Positions 13,301-35,600 of a stretch of DNA of 64,000 nucleotides are shown piece by piece. Source of the stretch: Ciona savignyi (lineage: Eukaryota; Chordata; Ascidiacea; Phlebobranchia; Cionidae); NCBI GenBank assembly GCA_000149265.1, contig CH003211.1, positions 812,599 to 876,598 of the forward strand, given 5' to 3'. The notes below the pieces were generated by a model that did no database searches, was not told where the DNA came from, and saw only the letters and a list, made by a program, of their open reading frames with translations. The position numbers were made by a program, and so were the translations under genes. Every line of letters begins with the position of its first letter. The first letter of the stretch is position 1.

Positions 13301-16300
13301 AACTCCGTCAGCCGAACTTTAATAATTGTATCTAGACAATGAAATGGTGATTCCGATGTTATTGTCCAGGAGTGCGAGGTACTGCACTTAATATTAGCTG
13401 ATATCCTACCTTCAATGTGCAGTTTTCTTTACAAGTGTTCTCAAGGTTTAGTGAACTCAAATTTTTAGAACTGTATCAGTTATCACCGCCTCATAATGTT
13501 GTATTAGACACATGGTCAATTAATCTACCCTGGTCAAGCATTTAGTCAGCTTCATTCAGGACACGGTCTGACTTGACCGCTATATCCTGGATCCATGGTA
13601 GTTTAGGGCGCTGGAGTAATGGGCCTTCTATGGCCTAAACTCCTGGTCCCGGTGGCTACCACGGACCTGCCCATATTAATGTAATGTTCAATTAACTAAT
13701 ATTCAATGCACTTTTGTCAAAATAATTTTTTATGATGTCATTAACCATTTTTATTATGCCATTAAACGTCTTGTGAATACTACTTGTAGATGAATTTAGA
13801 TTTTTAAATGCTGAAATTATGTTTGCTGCTAACCAATTACTTTAAGTTTACACTTGCATAAAATAATTTTTTTAAATAGAGTTATTTTTACGCAAAGTCA
13901 TGTTTAAAACTCCATTGCTTTACAGACATACATGGTGTTGTGGATGAACTGGCCAAGATGTATAACCAGGACGTGGCCAAACCAAGACTGACAATGATAT
14001 TGAAACTACTGCTATCTGTAGATAAGCAAGCCTCTCAAAATCAGGACGATGATAGTGTAAGAAATTCTTTTATTAAATGCTTTGTTTATTAAATTGATAT
14101 GCTAATGGTACAGTATTCTTTAGAATTAATACCCAAGTTTTTCTGTTTAATATTGTTTAAGTATGTAAGACGCCCTACGGCCCAAGTCTGATTAAAATGC
14201 ATTGTAAGATATCTCGTGACCACAGCCGCATTGCTTAAAGTATTCCATAGTTTTGTGTTTGGTTCGTTTATTTTCGGATTTAGTGATAACCAAGGCTTTA
14301 TCTGTGCATATGTGTCTGGCTGCTTGATGTACTAACATTGGTTTGTACATTATTAGCAGCATACAATGAAGATAAAGTCCACTATAAGTCACCTAAGTAT
14401 TAATATTTTTTTTGGTGAAAGATGAAATTTTTGTTCTAAGACGGTGAATTTGGAGAGAATAAGATCAGCATCGATGACAACCTCCAATGAGAATAAGGAA
14501 GAAAAAACATTAATTCACCTCTTGTACCTGCTCAACTGTGGAAACCCCATACAACAAGCCAAGTATGTTAAGTTCTCTACTTCGTCTTGGAACTGGTTTG
14601 TATTAAGCTTTTCCAGCTATTTAGCTTGGTAAGTACGTCAACTTTAAACTGTTAACCTCCAAGTTCAGAAATGTTTATTGGTTTTTAACTATTGAGTAAA
14701 GTCCATAAAGAACAGAAAATGCGTCACTACTGCACATTAACAAATTTTAAACTTTAATTAACAATATTTTAATCTTATCATAATCATTAAGAAACTATAA
14801 AGTCATTCGAATCAGATTAGGGATGTTTCCTAACCAATCTTTTAATAAAATTCCCAAATCTCCCCAGACATTTGATCAAGTTGATCAGCGACCACAAGAA
14901 TCGTCGAATAACAAGCTTAACACGAGCAAGAGCTGTCAATTGCCTTTTTCTTATCGTTGATGATGACATCATATTTAATCTTACTGAGAAACGGGCAGAT
15001 GAATTAAGGTAATTTTGATAAGGCAATTTTGGATGTTTTTTTTTGTATCCTTTTTATGGTGTTTAAGGGTTAGCTATAAGTAAAGGAAGTAATATGGTAT
15101 GTTCCCATGTTCTACAACAAGAGAGCGGAGTAGGTCTGATATTTTGTTTTTTTGAAAAAATAACCTCATTATCGGCAAGGATACTAGGTTCTGATAAATT
15201 ACTTTATGTAATAATATATAAGACTGAAGTTTTTTCACAACCAGTCAACTTTTTACCCAGAAAAGGATTTTTCTCCTGAGTGATTTTTTACCTTGTTTAA
15301 ATAGAATGTTTTTGTTGATAAAAAAGTCAACTGATTTTGAAACTTTCAATAACTTCAGTCTCACATATTATTACATAAAGTAATTTATCTGAATCAGATT
15401 TCAAAATAATTTTGGTAATAAAAATGTCTGACTTAAATCAATCTTAAATAATATAATTTTCATAATAAATTGATTTGTTGGTAATCATCCAGAGATGACT
15501 TACAAATCCTGGCATACCTGGCCAAGCTTCAGGCGGCGAACTTCAAGATCTCGGTGGCCCAACTGCGTCAAGCCGACAAGTTGTCAGTGGTGCAAAGCAT
15601 ATTATCGTCGGCCTCCCATCGCCACAACCCCGACGCACTTAAAGTGGCGGCGGAAATGTGCCAGGAATATGGTCCAGCATCTTCTGATACCTGGGCTGTG
15701 GTACTACAGCAACTGATGGCCATGCAGGAGGTTCTACTTTACTATTTTGGATTTGTTTATTTAGAAGTTTAAAGTTGCATCTGTCAAAAAATCAGTTACT
15801 AAGATTTAACTTGCCGACTGAAGATTACTTTAAAGCTTAAATATAACGAAAAAAATGTTTCTGTGATTTAAATCAGAATTTTATAAGTAAAACAACTTTT
15901 GTCTGTCCACATGTTTTCTTTCTCCTGTTGAATGGTCATTATAAATTTCATTTCAAACTAAATACAGTGTATTTAAACCTATGTATTTTTACCCAGGTTA
16001 CATACTTGCACCAGTTATTACCGAACATCTACCACATACCAGCAGTGTCCACCCTGCTGTGCCTGGCTTCAGTGTGGCAGTCCTGCGTCACTCTGCCCCT
16101 CGTAGCTCTCACCCCTCCATTAGATGAGCAACAGGTAAAGCAAAATAGACACATAATTTGCAAACTAGAAGAATAATGTCTCTTCATTAAAATTGTCAAT
16201 ACTATCCATAACATTACTGGTGATAGATTTGAATAGGTTTATTTAAAAAGGATTATTATTGCTTTTTGTTTGAAAAAACTGTTTTTTGTGTAGCCCATCC

Positions 16301-17647
16301 CTTTTAGCCTAGATCCTACCACAATGGGCAAAAAACAATAAATCCGGGCCTGGAAACACTGGGAGATCAATGCCAATAACAGATGCAACTGTATTGACCA
16401 TGCTTATAAATATCGCTAATTTATAATCTGTGATCAAATATTTGCTCTTATGTGGAAGATTTGAATTAACTGTTACTGTGTGTCATTTAAGAACAAAATA
16501 TATTAGACTGTTTTAAATTTAATTTAGGAATATTTGTGATATTATTTTTAATTTTAAATCTTTTGGTATAAACTCTTTCTTTATATCTTGACAGACAGCA
16601 TTTGTCACATCGTGTTATCACTTCTTGGTTGTCAGTCCTGTTCTTCATCGAATGAACTTAGCTTACGTGGCAGAGCATTTTGAATCACTGCAACTGTATG
16701 CACTTGCACTAGGTAATTTAAATATCGCATAACTTAACTTATTTAATGGTGAATAAAATTGATAAATAACTGTGGGTTTTAAGTTCAATGCTTTTTGTAG
16801 CCTTTAGTTTTATATATGTATTCAATAATTATAAAACAATTTAAAAAGAAAACTTTTTCTGCCAGTTGTATTAACATTTAGCACCACCGTTTTTTTGTTA
16901 TTAGCTACATTAATAGAATACAAAATACTTCCATGATTACCATGTTTTATCTGTTAAAAACACCAAAGTAAAAACTAACAAAACCTCTTAAATAACCTTC
17001 CCGCAGGCTGCCTTCTAGCATCACCCGGTAACAATGACAGGGCTAAGAAACTTGCTTCAACGAGATACGATGAGATCAACTCTCAGTTGGAGATCTTATG
17101 CAAGGATAAGTCCCCACTCATAGGACTTGTGCTGGTAAATAATAAGTCATATGATATAAGTTTATGTTTATTACTACATTACATAACTAACTTGTGGCTG
17201 GTTTCAATTCAACAAGCTTGGACTTTATGCTAACTAACTTATTGGGCCAAAGATAGTTTCAAAATAGTCAATTCAGCATGTATTAACAACATACACGTTT
17301 GAATACCAAAATATAATATACAATAGATTTGATAACCTGGCGGTGAAAGCCGGATAATCTGTCCCTTACGTATTCAGAGTGTAATCTGACCACTTTTGCT
17401 GCGGCATTGTCCCCATTACTACAATAAAACGTGGATATCTTATCTTTAGGTCTATGTTAAAACCTACTAAGTTTGGTTACTTGAAGTTTATCTGTAGTTT
17501 TTGTTTCTAAAACTATAATAAACAAACAAATACTTTAGTACTTGTGGTGTTTTTATATTAAGTTGGGTTGGATAGTTTCTAAATGTATTTTTAATTTTGC
17601 AGATTTCATCATTTATGAAAACGTTCAAGGACAATACGAATGTTTAA
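1325..17647 (+). CDS. KNTC1: Kinetochore-associated protein 1 (Rod), C-terminal two thirds
   Basis: Rod is the large subunit of the Rod-Zw10-Zwilch complex, which recruits dynein and Mad1-Mad2 to unattached kinetochores in the spindle checkpoint. I join 31 exons: 1325-1468, 1770-1868, 2137-2256, 2493-2627, 2945-3082, 3389-3643, 4148-4279, 4648-4718, 4969-5145, 5512-5627, 5992-6134, 6575-6728, 7205-7398, 7768-7869, 8017-8145, 8397-8513, 9081-9190, 9466-9716, 10075-10238, 10614-10741, 11263-11431, 12392-12543, 12952-13205, 13926-14056, 14441-14562, 14868-15008, 15493-15730, 15997-16134, 16595-16712, 17007-17134, 17603-17647. All have GT-AG borders and the phases agree throughout, giving 1504 codons plus stop. 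Human KNTC1 has about 2209 residues, so the N-terminal beta-propeller part should lie left of the window. The visible protein is helical, as expected for the repeat and Rod_C regions; segments such as 'NSPDYMMLADQPSKLIIHLY' (exon 23) and 'LPVHALLYGDANHSW' (exons 20-21) resemble my memory of vertebrate KNTC1. The family call rests on that memory, not on a search. The last 15-codon exon is the least certain. Confidence 0.85.
8278..8335. repeat. Perfect 27-bp inverted repeat (hairpin) in a KNTC1 intron
   Basis: The left arm 8278-8304 is the exact reverse complement of the right arm 8309-8335, with a 4-base loop (ggat). It lies in the intron between the exons ending at 8145 and starting at 8397. 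The arms begin 'tgactgatatgattgtatta'. It could be a recent foldback element, a small-RNA-type hairpin or a palindromic insertion. Confidence 0.9.
9010..9062 (+). repeat. Possible SINE-core remnant in a KNTC1 intron
   Basis: A short match to the downstream body of the SINE family ('cgacccgactgtgggc', then 'ttattaag'). It lies just upstream of the exon at 9081. It is too short to be sure. Confidence 0.35.
9765..9870. repeat. Extremely A/T-rich low-complexity tract
   Basis: Almost pure A and T, with runs of a and t, in the KNTC1 intron between exons 9466-9716 and 10075-10238. No coding or structural RNA signal is seen. Confidence 0.7.
11500..11979. mobile_element. Non-autonomous hAT-type DNA transposon (480 bp)
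   Basis: The element begins 'cagcggttcccaaact' and ends with its exact reverse complement, giving a perfect 16-bp terminal inverted repeat. It is flanked by a perfect 8-bp direct duplication 'ccataaac' (11492-11499 and 11980-11987). Eight-base target duplications and CAG...CTG ends of this type are the hallmark of hAT transposons. No transposase frame is present, so it is a MITE-like derivative. Both ends are rich in 'cggcgcc' and 'gcggctccc' motifs, far more GC-rich than the intron around it. It sits in the KNTC1 intron after the exon ending at 11431. Confidence 0.93.
13555..13680. repeat. Dispersed repeat fragment (two copies in window)
   Basis: A stretch with 'gctggagtaa' followed by 'ctggtcccggtggctac' inside a KNTC1 intron. 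A related arrangement, 'gctggagtaa' then 'cttggtcccggcgctac', occurs near 47378-47440 in an intron of the centrin-like gene. No ends or target duplications could be defined. Confidence 0.45.
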
Positions 17648-18819
17648 ACTGTTTAAATCTTTGCCATGTTCCATTTTTATACACATTACTAAACAACTGC
17701 CAGAAAATTTATATAATTTTGCCGTTTTTTCCTATTTTAAGTTCAGTATGATTTTTTGTTACTAGATTTAAGATATATAACCCGCTGAAATGTGTATTTT
17801 TCCGTTTTTTTCTTATTATTTGAAAAAATGTCCTTAGCAGAGCAGATTACAGTCTTATTACTACAAAATATTTTTTTCGTATGGCTAAAGGTGCAATGAC
17901 GGTATTTCTAAAAAGTTAACACAAAACATTAGCATGTTTATACTACTTCAAATAGTGAGAGTTGGTCTATCATAAAAAACCTAATGTATTTTTTGTAAGT
18001 TGAACTGCCAGTTGGGAATTCTAAGTACTTTAAACAGCATCAAACACGCAACACCACGGTTGGTAAAAAAACAATGCTATAGAATAAGCCGACGCTTCCA
18101 GTGCGCGTATTTTCGGGTTAATAATAGTGTGTTGGTTTTCGGGCTTCCACTGGATTGCAGGGAGCCACTCCCTCCTACGTCACACGCACTAAAATATTTG
18201 GGTGACAATTCAAAATTCAGCTTGGAGATAGTTAAGCGAAATTCTGTCCTGAAGTTCCATAGCTACCAGTCCAACATAGGACTCCACATATAGCAATTCG
18301 AACTCGGTCACGGAAGGCTGGGTTGTATTCTTGAGTAATTGCGAACATAACAAAACACGCACATGGTGATTAATTCAATATATGCAGGTACGACTTAATT
18401 AACACAAAAATTGGTTTCTATTAGCTGTTAACTTTAAGAGCCACTAATATAAAACTGTATTAGCCCTAATGTATGCTTGAAAACCAAAGACAGCATGGTA
18501 GTATGTGGGAAAAAGTTATGGGAACGTTAAAGCCTGCGGTCGTGTTAAAGTGGATTTACATCCTCGTAAGGGATTTTATAGAACCAGTATTAATTTATGT
18601 GGAACCAGTAATAAACACAACATGCGATATATTAAACAATGACAAAACCGCGAATTTACTACAAATACAACATGCTGGAGACTTAATACAGTTTTTGTTT
18701 AATCCATCAAATCAGTTTTTTATTCTAGGCCTATATCACCTTTAGGCTTAAAATCGAGGGAAATCCACATTTACTGTTGGGCTGGTTATATGTTGTTACG
18801 CATGCAACTTCAAAGCAGG
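17648..18819. other. Intergenic stretch downstream of KNTC1
   Basis: No gene is supported. A 90-codon open frame at 18473-18745 on the plus strand has no recognisable family, no neighbouring exon that fits and no coding-like composition. No canonical AATAAA was noticed close to the KNTC1 stop, so its 3' end is undefined. Confidence 0.55.
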
Positions 18820-19105
18820 TCACGCTAATTTTGACTTTTTAAACGCGTCCACGACTTCTTGCTTTTCTGATTCGTCATCGCTTGTATCTCCGCTATGTTG
18901 GAAAAGCCAATCCATTGCCAAATCTTTGTTCATCTGATTCAACATCAATGCTTTTTTTACTTTTGTACTCGGAAAACCCCATATCGGTTAAGTAGGTTAA
19001 GCTTTGTTGAATTTGGTTGTCTTTCGGTGCTTCTGTGGGTTCCTTTGATGAATGATTATCATGTTGACCAATGGAGTTTCCGGGCTGCATCTGTATCACC
19101 TGTCT
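18820..19105 (-). pseudogene. UBA-domain reading frame with a frameshift in a homopolymer
   Basis: On the minus strand an open frame from about 19099 gives a polar linker and the first half of a ubiquitin-associated domain ('LTYLTDMGFSEYKSK'). At the run of seven T/A bases, 18952-18958, the frame breaks. In the next frame the domain continues ('KALMLNQMNKDLAMDWLFQH') and goes on to 'SGDTSDDESEKQEVVDAF' and a TGA at 18820-18822. The two halves together have the UBA pattern: MGF, then an alanine-leucine helix, then a WLF.H helix. UBA domains bind ubiquitin. An AATAAA-like signal lies on the minus strand about 100 bases past the stop (near 18729). It could be a decayed gene, a processed copy, or the last exon of a working gene with a one-base error or polymorphism in the run. 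No upstream exons were found. Confidence 0.6.
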
Positions 19106-19925
19106 ATTCCAAGATAGTCACGCTATTTGGCTGTAAAATATTTCTTTATGAGCGTAGCACAAAATTAGTTAATACACAAGTGCTCACTTTACACATATAA
19201 AAGGCGTAAGTAATACTAGTAGTCGGCCCTATGTGCACTAAAGCTAAACGAGGGTTTCTTGGGCACTACTACTCTTTTTGTATTTCTGGTGCCATGTATT
19301 GACGCTATCGATCAGCCAACCATGGCCTAGTACATTTTGTATACGTAAAGCGATATTCATGAACAATATAAACAATGGACTCTTTTCGGGGAATGATTTT
19401 GTTGTGTTTAAACTTCGATTAAAACAATTCGTGCTTGCTTAACATGCATTCATGTGTATAGAATATGTTCAATAAACGCGTGACGTATTGTTGCCTGTAG
19501 AAACAATTCGGTTGAGTGAACGAATTTTTATATTGGTACATAAACATCAAGCTCGTCTCAAAGCATTTATTAGACGTTGATCACTAAGCATTTGACCATT
19601 ACTACAGGCCACAACATGAGATGTATTAAAATTTCAGTTTGTTGTTTTTACTCCTTGTATTAAAAAGAGATGTAATAAATTTTCAGTTTGTTATTTTAAG
19701 GGCAACAATTAAAAAAGTACTATTAAAATCTATCAAAAGGAAAAACATGGCAAAACGACGGTCGTTATAAAACGCCATGAAATATAATAATTAAAACAAT
19801 TTAAGAAGATATACGGATGCAGTGGTAAACCCCCCCAAAAAAGTTTATAATGCCACGATTACACAGCGACCACGTATTTTTTACTCAACATAAAATCATT
19901 AGTAACCGGACGTGACTCCATACAC
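19106..19925. other. Intergenic, no gene seen
   Basis: AT-rich, without supported exons. Near 19748-19767 there is a 'ggcaaaacgac' plus 'ggtcgtta' segment that recurs near 33188 and, reversed, near 56864. Confidence 0.5.
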
Positions 19926-19939
19926 ATGTTTAGCTTAAA

Positions 19940-20070
19940 CGGGTGGTGTGGCCGAATGGTTAACGCGAATGATTCACATACCGGTTTTTACATAAAAATG
20001 ATTTTCCTAAACGAGCCCATAACAACTTTAAACCTAGATTCGGTAAAATATGCTAAAATATCTTGCCGAC
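19940..20070 (+). repeat. tRNA-Ser-like retroposon remnant
   Basis: The head 'gtgtggccgaatggttaacg' matches the D-arm and A-box region of tRNA-Ser/Leu genes. It is shared with copies at 61894-62006 and 63652-63745. A degraded 'ttcggtaaaa' end is seen near 20039. The anticodon arm and B box do not fold as in a working tRNA, so this is a repeat and not a tRNA gene. Confidence 0.6.
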
Positions 20071-20549
20071 TAAACTATTGCATGATAATGCAAATAGTTA
20101 ACAAAAAAACGGAATTTTCTCGTTTGATTTTTTTTGGAAAAGCCTCCAACTTGCCTTTAGGTCTAACCTTGAATGTCATCTCATATAAATGACTGCTTTG
20201 TTGAAGCATATTTCTTTTAATAAAATCTCACATTGGCCGCCTCTCCACCCTTTTTTAGTATAAGTAAACATGAATAGGCCACTCTTTTTTCTCTCGAATA
20301 ACACTATAGAAGTAGTTTTGTGATAGAAACCAACATTATAAAACCAATTCAAACTAGTTGCCCCACACACTAACTGGGACGATTGCTAAACAAGTATATA
20401 TAAGTTGTTCTGACTGCACGGATTGTAACCGACACAACAAGTAAGTTAACATATTACATATAAGCACATGCTTAATAAAGTGATAGCACAGCCATCAATA
20501 TCAATACTTCACATACAATTCCCAAGAAAACAGACGTGACTTGGCTAAC

Positions 20550-20640
20550 CAGTTCAGCTAAATGATTGTGCGGCTAAATGATTAACAAGGCAGATACGTA
20601 TACCGATTTATATCGACACAAAAATGCAAAACAAGTATAA
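20550..20640 (+). repeat. Degraded tRNA-Ser-like retroposon
   Basis: The segment 'tgtgcggctaaatgattaac', followed by 'acgtataccgattta' and 'acaaaaatgc', follows the order seen in the copy at 61894-62006 (head, 'cttataccgacttc', 'tacaaaaacgg'). It has mutated extensively. Confidence 0.45.
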
Positions 20641-31601
<10,961 letters not shown>

Positions 31602-32698
31602 AATCAACAACTATTCCTGACATTCTGCATTTTGGGTGGAAACGTGCCTCAAAAAGCCAAAAAATTGTCCGCACCCCAAAAACTTTCAAAACTATAAATT
31701 TCGTTGTTTTTCCAGTAATATTCATCGATGCATGACTACTGGCTAAGCTTTCTGCCAATTTCCTGTGTCAACAACGGGTGCCAACTTTAATTCTGCCGAA
31801 CTAAAATCTCTCAAACCACCGAACTGAAATCTTTGAAATTACCAACTCTTGCAAAGTTTCTTTGGGTCATCAACATTTTATACGAAAAAATACTAAAAGC
31901 TAATTTCATGTAAAAGTACAGTTCTTCGCCTTAACTAGTTGCAAAACAAATGAATAAAATGTTAAATTGTTGTAATGTATGTATTTCAATAAATTTTAAT
32001 GAAACAAATTGTCAGGTAACTTTAATAACTGCTAATAGAAAAAGCAAGCATTTTGTGTTAATGTTATGTTTTAGTAAAAAAAAGCTACAAAAATAGAAAC
32101 TATAAAAGTACAAAAAGAAATGTGCAAGCAAGGCTATAACGAGCAGAAAAACATTGTATCACAGTGTATATTGTGCACAGTGCTGCATAAAATACTTTGA
32201 ACATTGAAAGCACCCATACACAAATTTTGGAATCACTTATGTCACAATTTGTGTGTGGTGTATTGTAAGATAGGCAAGTGTTCCAACTTTACTGCTTAGA
32301 AAAACACTGCACTGGCTATTTGCCCAAAAAGGCCAATTTCAGGAAATCCAACTAGTGTTAGAGCCGCTTGTGCAACCAATCTAGAGCGGATGTGGCAAAA
32401 CTGTTACAAAGTATGTATGTGTCAATGTATAAAACTAGGTAAAAATATTAATAAATGAAGCAAGAAAATAGTTTGTTCAAAATTACCCAGAAATATTTCA
32501 GGTTTTGGGTCAGTTTGTTCCAGCAGATTAGGAATACAATTCACATGGTTTGGTCATCATCATATGTTAGAAACAATTAAAATTTAAGCTTCCGAAATAC
32601 GAAAAATTATTAATTTCCAACTACAGCAAAAACTTAACCAAATGCAGCGAAAAATACATGCTTAAAATTTTTACTGTATTTACAATATTGATCGATAT
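31602..32698. other. Convergent 3' intergenic region
   Basis: It contains the 3' UTR of U2SURP, with AATAAA sites near 31952 and at 31988, and the 3' end of the minus-strand LRR gene. No additional gene is seen. An open frame at 31456-31758 on the minus strand is the shadow of the Arg/Ser-rich exon of U2SURP. Confidence 0.65.
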
Positions 32699-35600
32699 TT
32701 ATTTGGTTCTTCGCCTGGTAACATAGGAAGGTTTAGCGGACAATTTTCGAAGCTCGCTCAACGCTGAATATTGTGGACGATGCCATACAAGTGCACCACC
32801 AAGTGACGTTCCTGGTTCGGTGAGATTTCTATAGTAGTTCATTGGCAAGTGGTGGAAAGGTTTTGCTTGTCGAGTCGCACTGCTTGGTTTGCTGCATGAA
32901 TTTATATTTATCACTGGTGGGTGGAATATGTGCATTTGACAGAATACTACGTGCCATTGGTACTTGGATTCATCATAGTATATCGCATACTTCAAAAGCT
33001 TTGCAGTGTGTATAATATGATTGAGACGTTGTTTAAGTTATAATTGAAAGATCAATTTAGTTTAAGTTTACCAGTTTGTTAAATACATTGTCCAAGGAAA
33101 CTAGCACGCATCTGGGTTTAGTTTAAACTATTTTTTGTTTCCACAATGAAAACCTGAAGCAGAACTATTGATAAAAATTTGGAAAACGGCAAAACGACAG
33201 TCGTTAGAACACGTCTAAAATAAGCAATCAACTATCAAAATTCTGTATAATTAGACGTGGCCCCAAAACCCAAATAAAAAAATAAATAAAAATTGAAAAA
33301 AATAAGTTACAGGAATGGATCTGCAACCATCATTATATTAACATCACACATTACCTTGTTCCTTTAGTCGGCAGCATATTGGTGCCAACCAGGTACCCAG
33401 GCAATCGTGGAGAAGTTATAAACTTTCGAATTTCTTCCTTTTCTTTGTGCACATTCCTTCCATCAGCCAACCAATGGGTGGCAGATAATAATCCACCTGG
33501 GTGTAAAGGTTATTCAACCAACCTCTTTACTTTAGAGCATTGGGTCTTTACATACAACAACACATTAGGCAAATCGTCATACTAAAATACTGAAATAGTT
33601 GCAGCAACCTGACTGTGGCCTTAAAGTATATGAGGATTGCCTCAGGTACTCTGAACTGTCACTTTATATGCCCATTAAGTATTGTACTTACTTCGATATA
33701 AATTAATCAAAATGTCACAGTTAAATCAGTAATTTGTTTATTATTACTGCATGTGACAGAATGGTAAAACAACATCAGACTGATAACTGGAAGGTTGCAT
33801 GTTTGAAGCCAGTTGCATGCTAGTTGTGAGGTTCCTTGTCCAAGGCACTTTTTAAACATTGCTCCATACCAGGAAATTCTAACGGCACAAAATTCTGGTT
33901 GTTATGTTATGACTAATTATAACTTTATCACTTGTTATTAAAGCAATGACTCGAATTTACTACAACTGTAATATTTTTGGTAACTAAACAGTTAAAAATT
34001 CCAAAACACACAGAATGTCCATAGTTATCTTATGACCAATCCTCCAATGCATTTTCCATGCAAGAATAGAAATGACATATTTATTCATATGATTACTTAA
34101 AAATAACATAATTTTTTGTTTGGAAGTACTTAAACATTTAAATAAGTTCATATGTGAAAACTACTGGGTGTGCCAGCTGTGCCAGGTGTCCCTACACGGC
34201 ACACATAACACATATTTACCTTTAGTGTTGTAAGTCTTTTTACCCAAGGTTACGTTTTCACTGGTAACTGATGACCTGGTTCTCCCACCCAAAGAACGCG
34301 TGGAGATTGATGAATATGTCTTCTTCCTCAGCGGGGCGGCTTGTTTGATGGACCCATGTTCTGGAGAGGTGGGTCTTTGTGGTGGGGGTTTCTGCATCCC
34401 TTTGACTATTCTCCCTGTGTTGAAATAGGATCGTTGGCAAGGGGTTAGAAATGTGCTACACACTTTCTGTAGGCTTCTAAATTGAAAAAGGTAAACAACA
34501 ATAAAGATATCGTTTAATTACCTTTGACTGTGTTGAAATAAATCTGCAGTGTGGGAATGGTGAAAGGTTATGCTTACTATTATGCTTGTTATAGGATAAG
34601 GTTACTTATATTTATCCCAGAGGTGAAAAAAGCATGGGCCATTAAAACATCCACAAATATAATTTACCAGAACAAAATTTTCCCACAATCAGGTTAACGG
34701 AAGTACCAAGTATGATTTAATTCAAACAATATTGATATATGGTCCAGCGACACACACTTGTTGCGAGGGGTTTTGCAGCTTCGAGCATACTGCCAATCCT
34801 ACTGGTGCAACGATGTGTAATAAACACAAATAATGTGATAATTATATTTGTAACCCTTGCAATGCCAAGCAGGTGTTATTAATTAAAAACTTTTGTATTT
34901 TAAGCATGTAGTTATGCTAGATGCAGCATTCCCAACAAACCAACCTTTCAAGCCAAACTTATCAACAATCATCTCCTGGAATCCTTTATCATGGGAGAAA
35001 CCCGATCTAGATGATGCGGATGACCTCCAAGCCTCAGTTCGCTGGAGTTGGAAGGAGGAGGCGCTTCCAGGGCGAGATTCCATGTCGTCGATGTTTGGAT
35101 TCTGCTCTTGGAACATGACTTGCTTGTGACGGGGTATCACTGCACTCAGCGGACGCGTTGCTTTTGGGGACGCACTGTGAAGTTGGACAATTTTAAAACC
35201 ACCCGATATTTAAGACATAGTGTGGATAAGAAAGGTGTAGCCATGCGCCGGTATGGTCAGCACCTCTGTCTCAATACCATCCATAGGGAAATAAGTTCAG
35301 TTGGTTCAGCGATCATGCAATAAAGGTGTATGGAATCGAAACTAAAGCCTGGCTCAGTTTGTTGCATCTTTGGACAATGCTTTTAGCTGAATTCACATGG
35401 ACCCAGTGAATTTATGATTTTAACTAAAACAGTATAATCGTCTCAATTATATAGAACACAATGCAAAAGCTCTGGTAACCCGATGGTGAGCAAAATTTAA
35501 TCTAAAGATTTCCTGTATGATAGTACCCTTGTGTTTTTCAATTTATAGAAATAAACCATAAATATCTTATCCTATTATACTTATTTAAAACCATGATATG

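Noticed and set aside
18473..18745. 90-codon plus-strand frame with hydrophobic stretch
   Set aside because: No known motif, no exon partner, and it lies just past the stop and near the possible poly(A) signal of the opposite-strand UBA frame.
19940..20030. Possible functional tRNA-Ser/Leu gene
   Set aside because: The D-arm looks right, but the anticodon arm and T-arm do not pair and the B box is degraded. Related segments elsewhere show it is a repeat.
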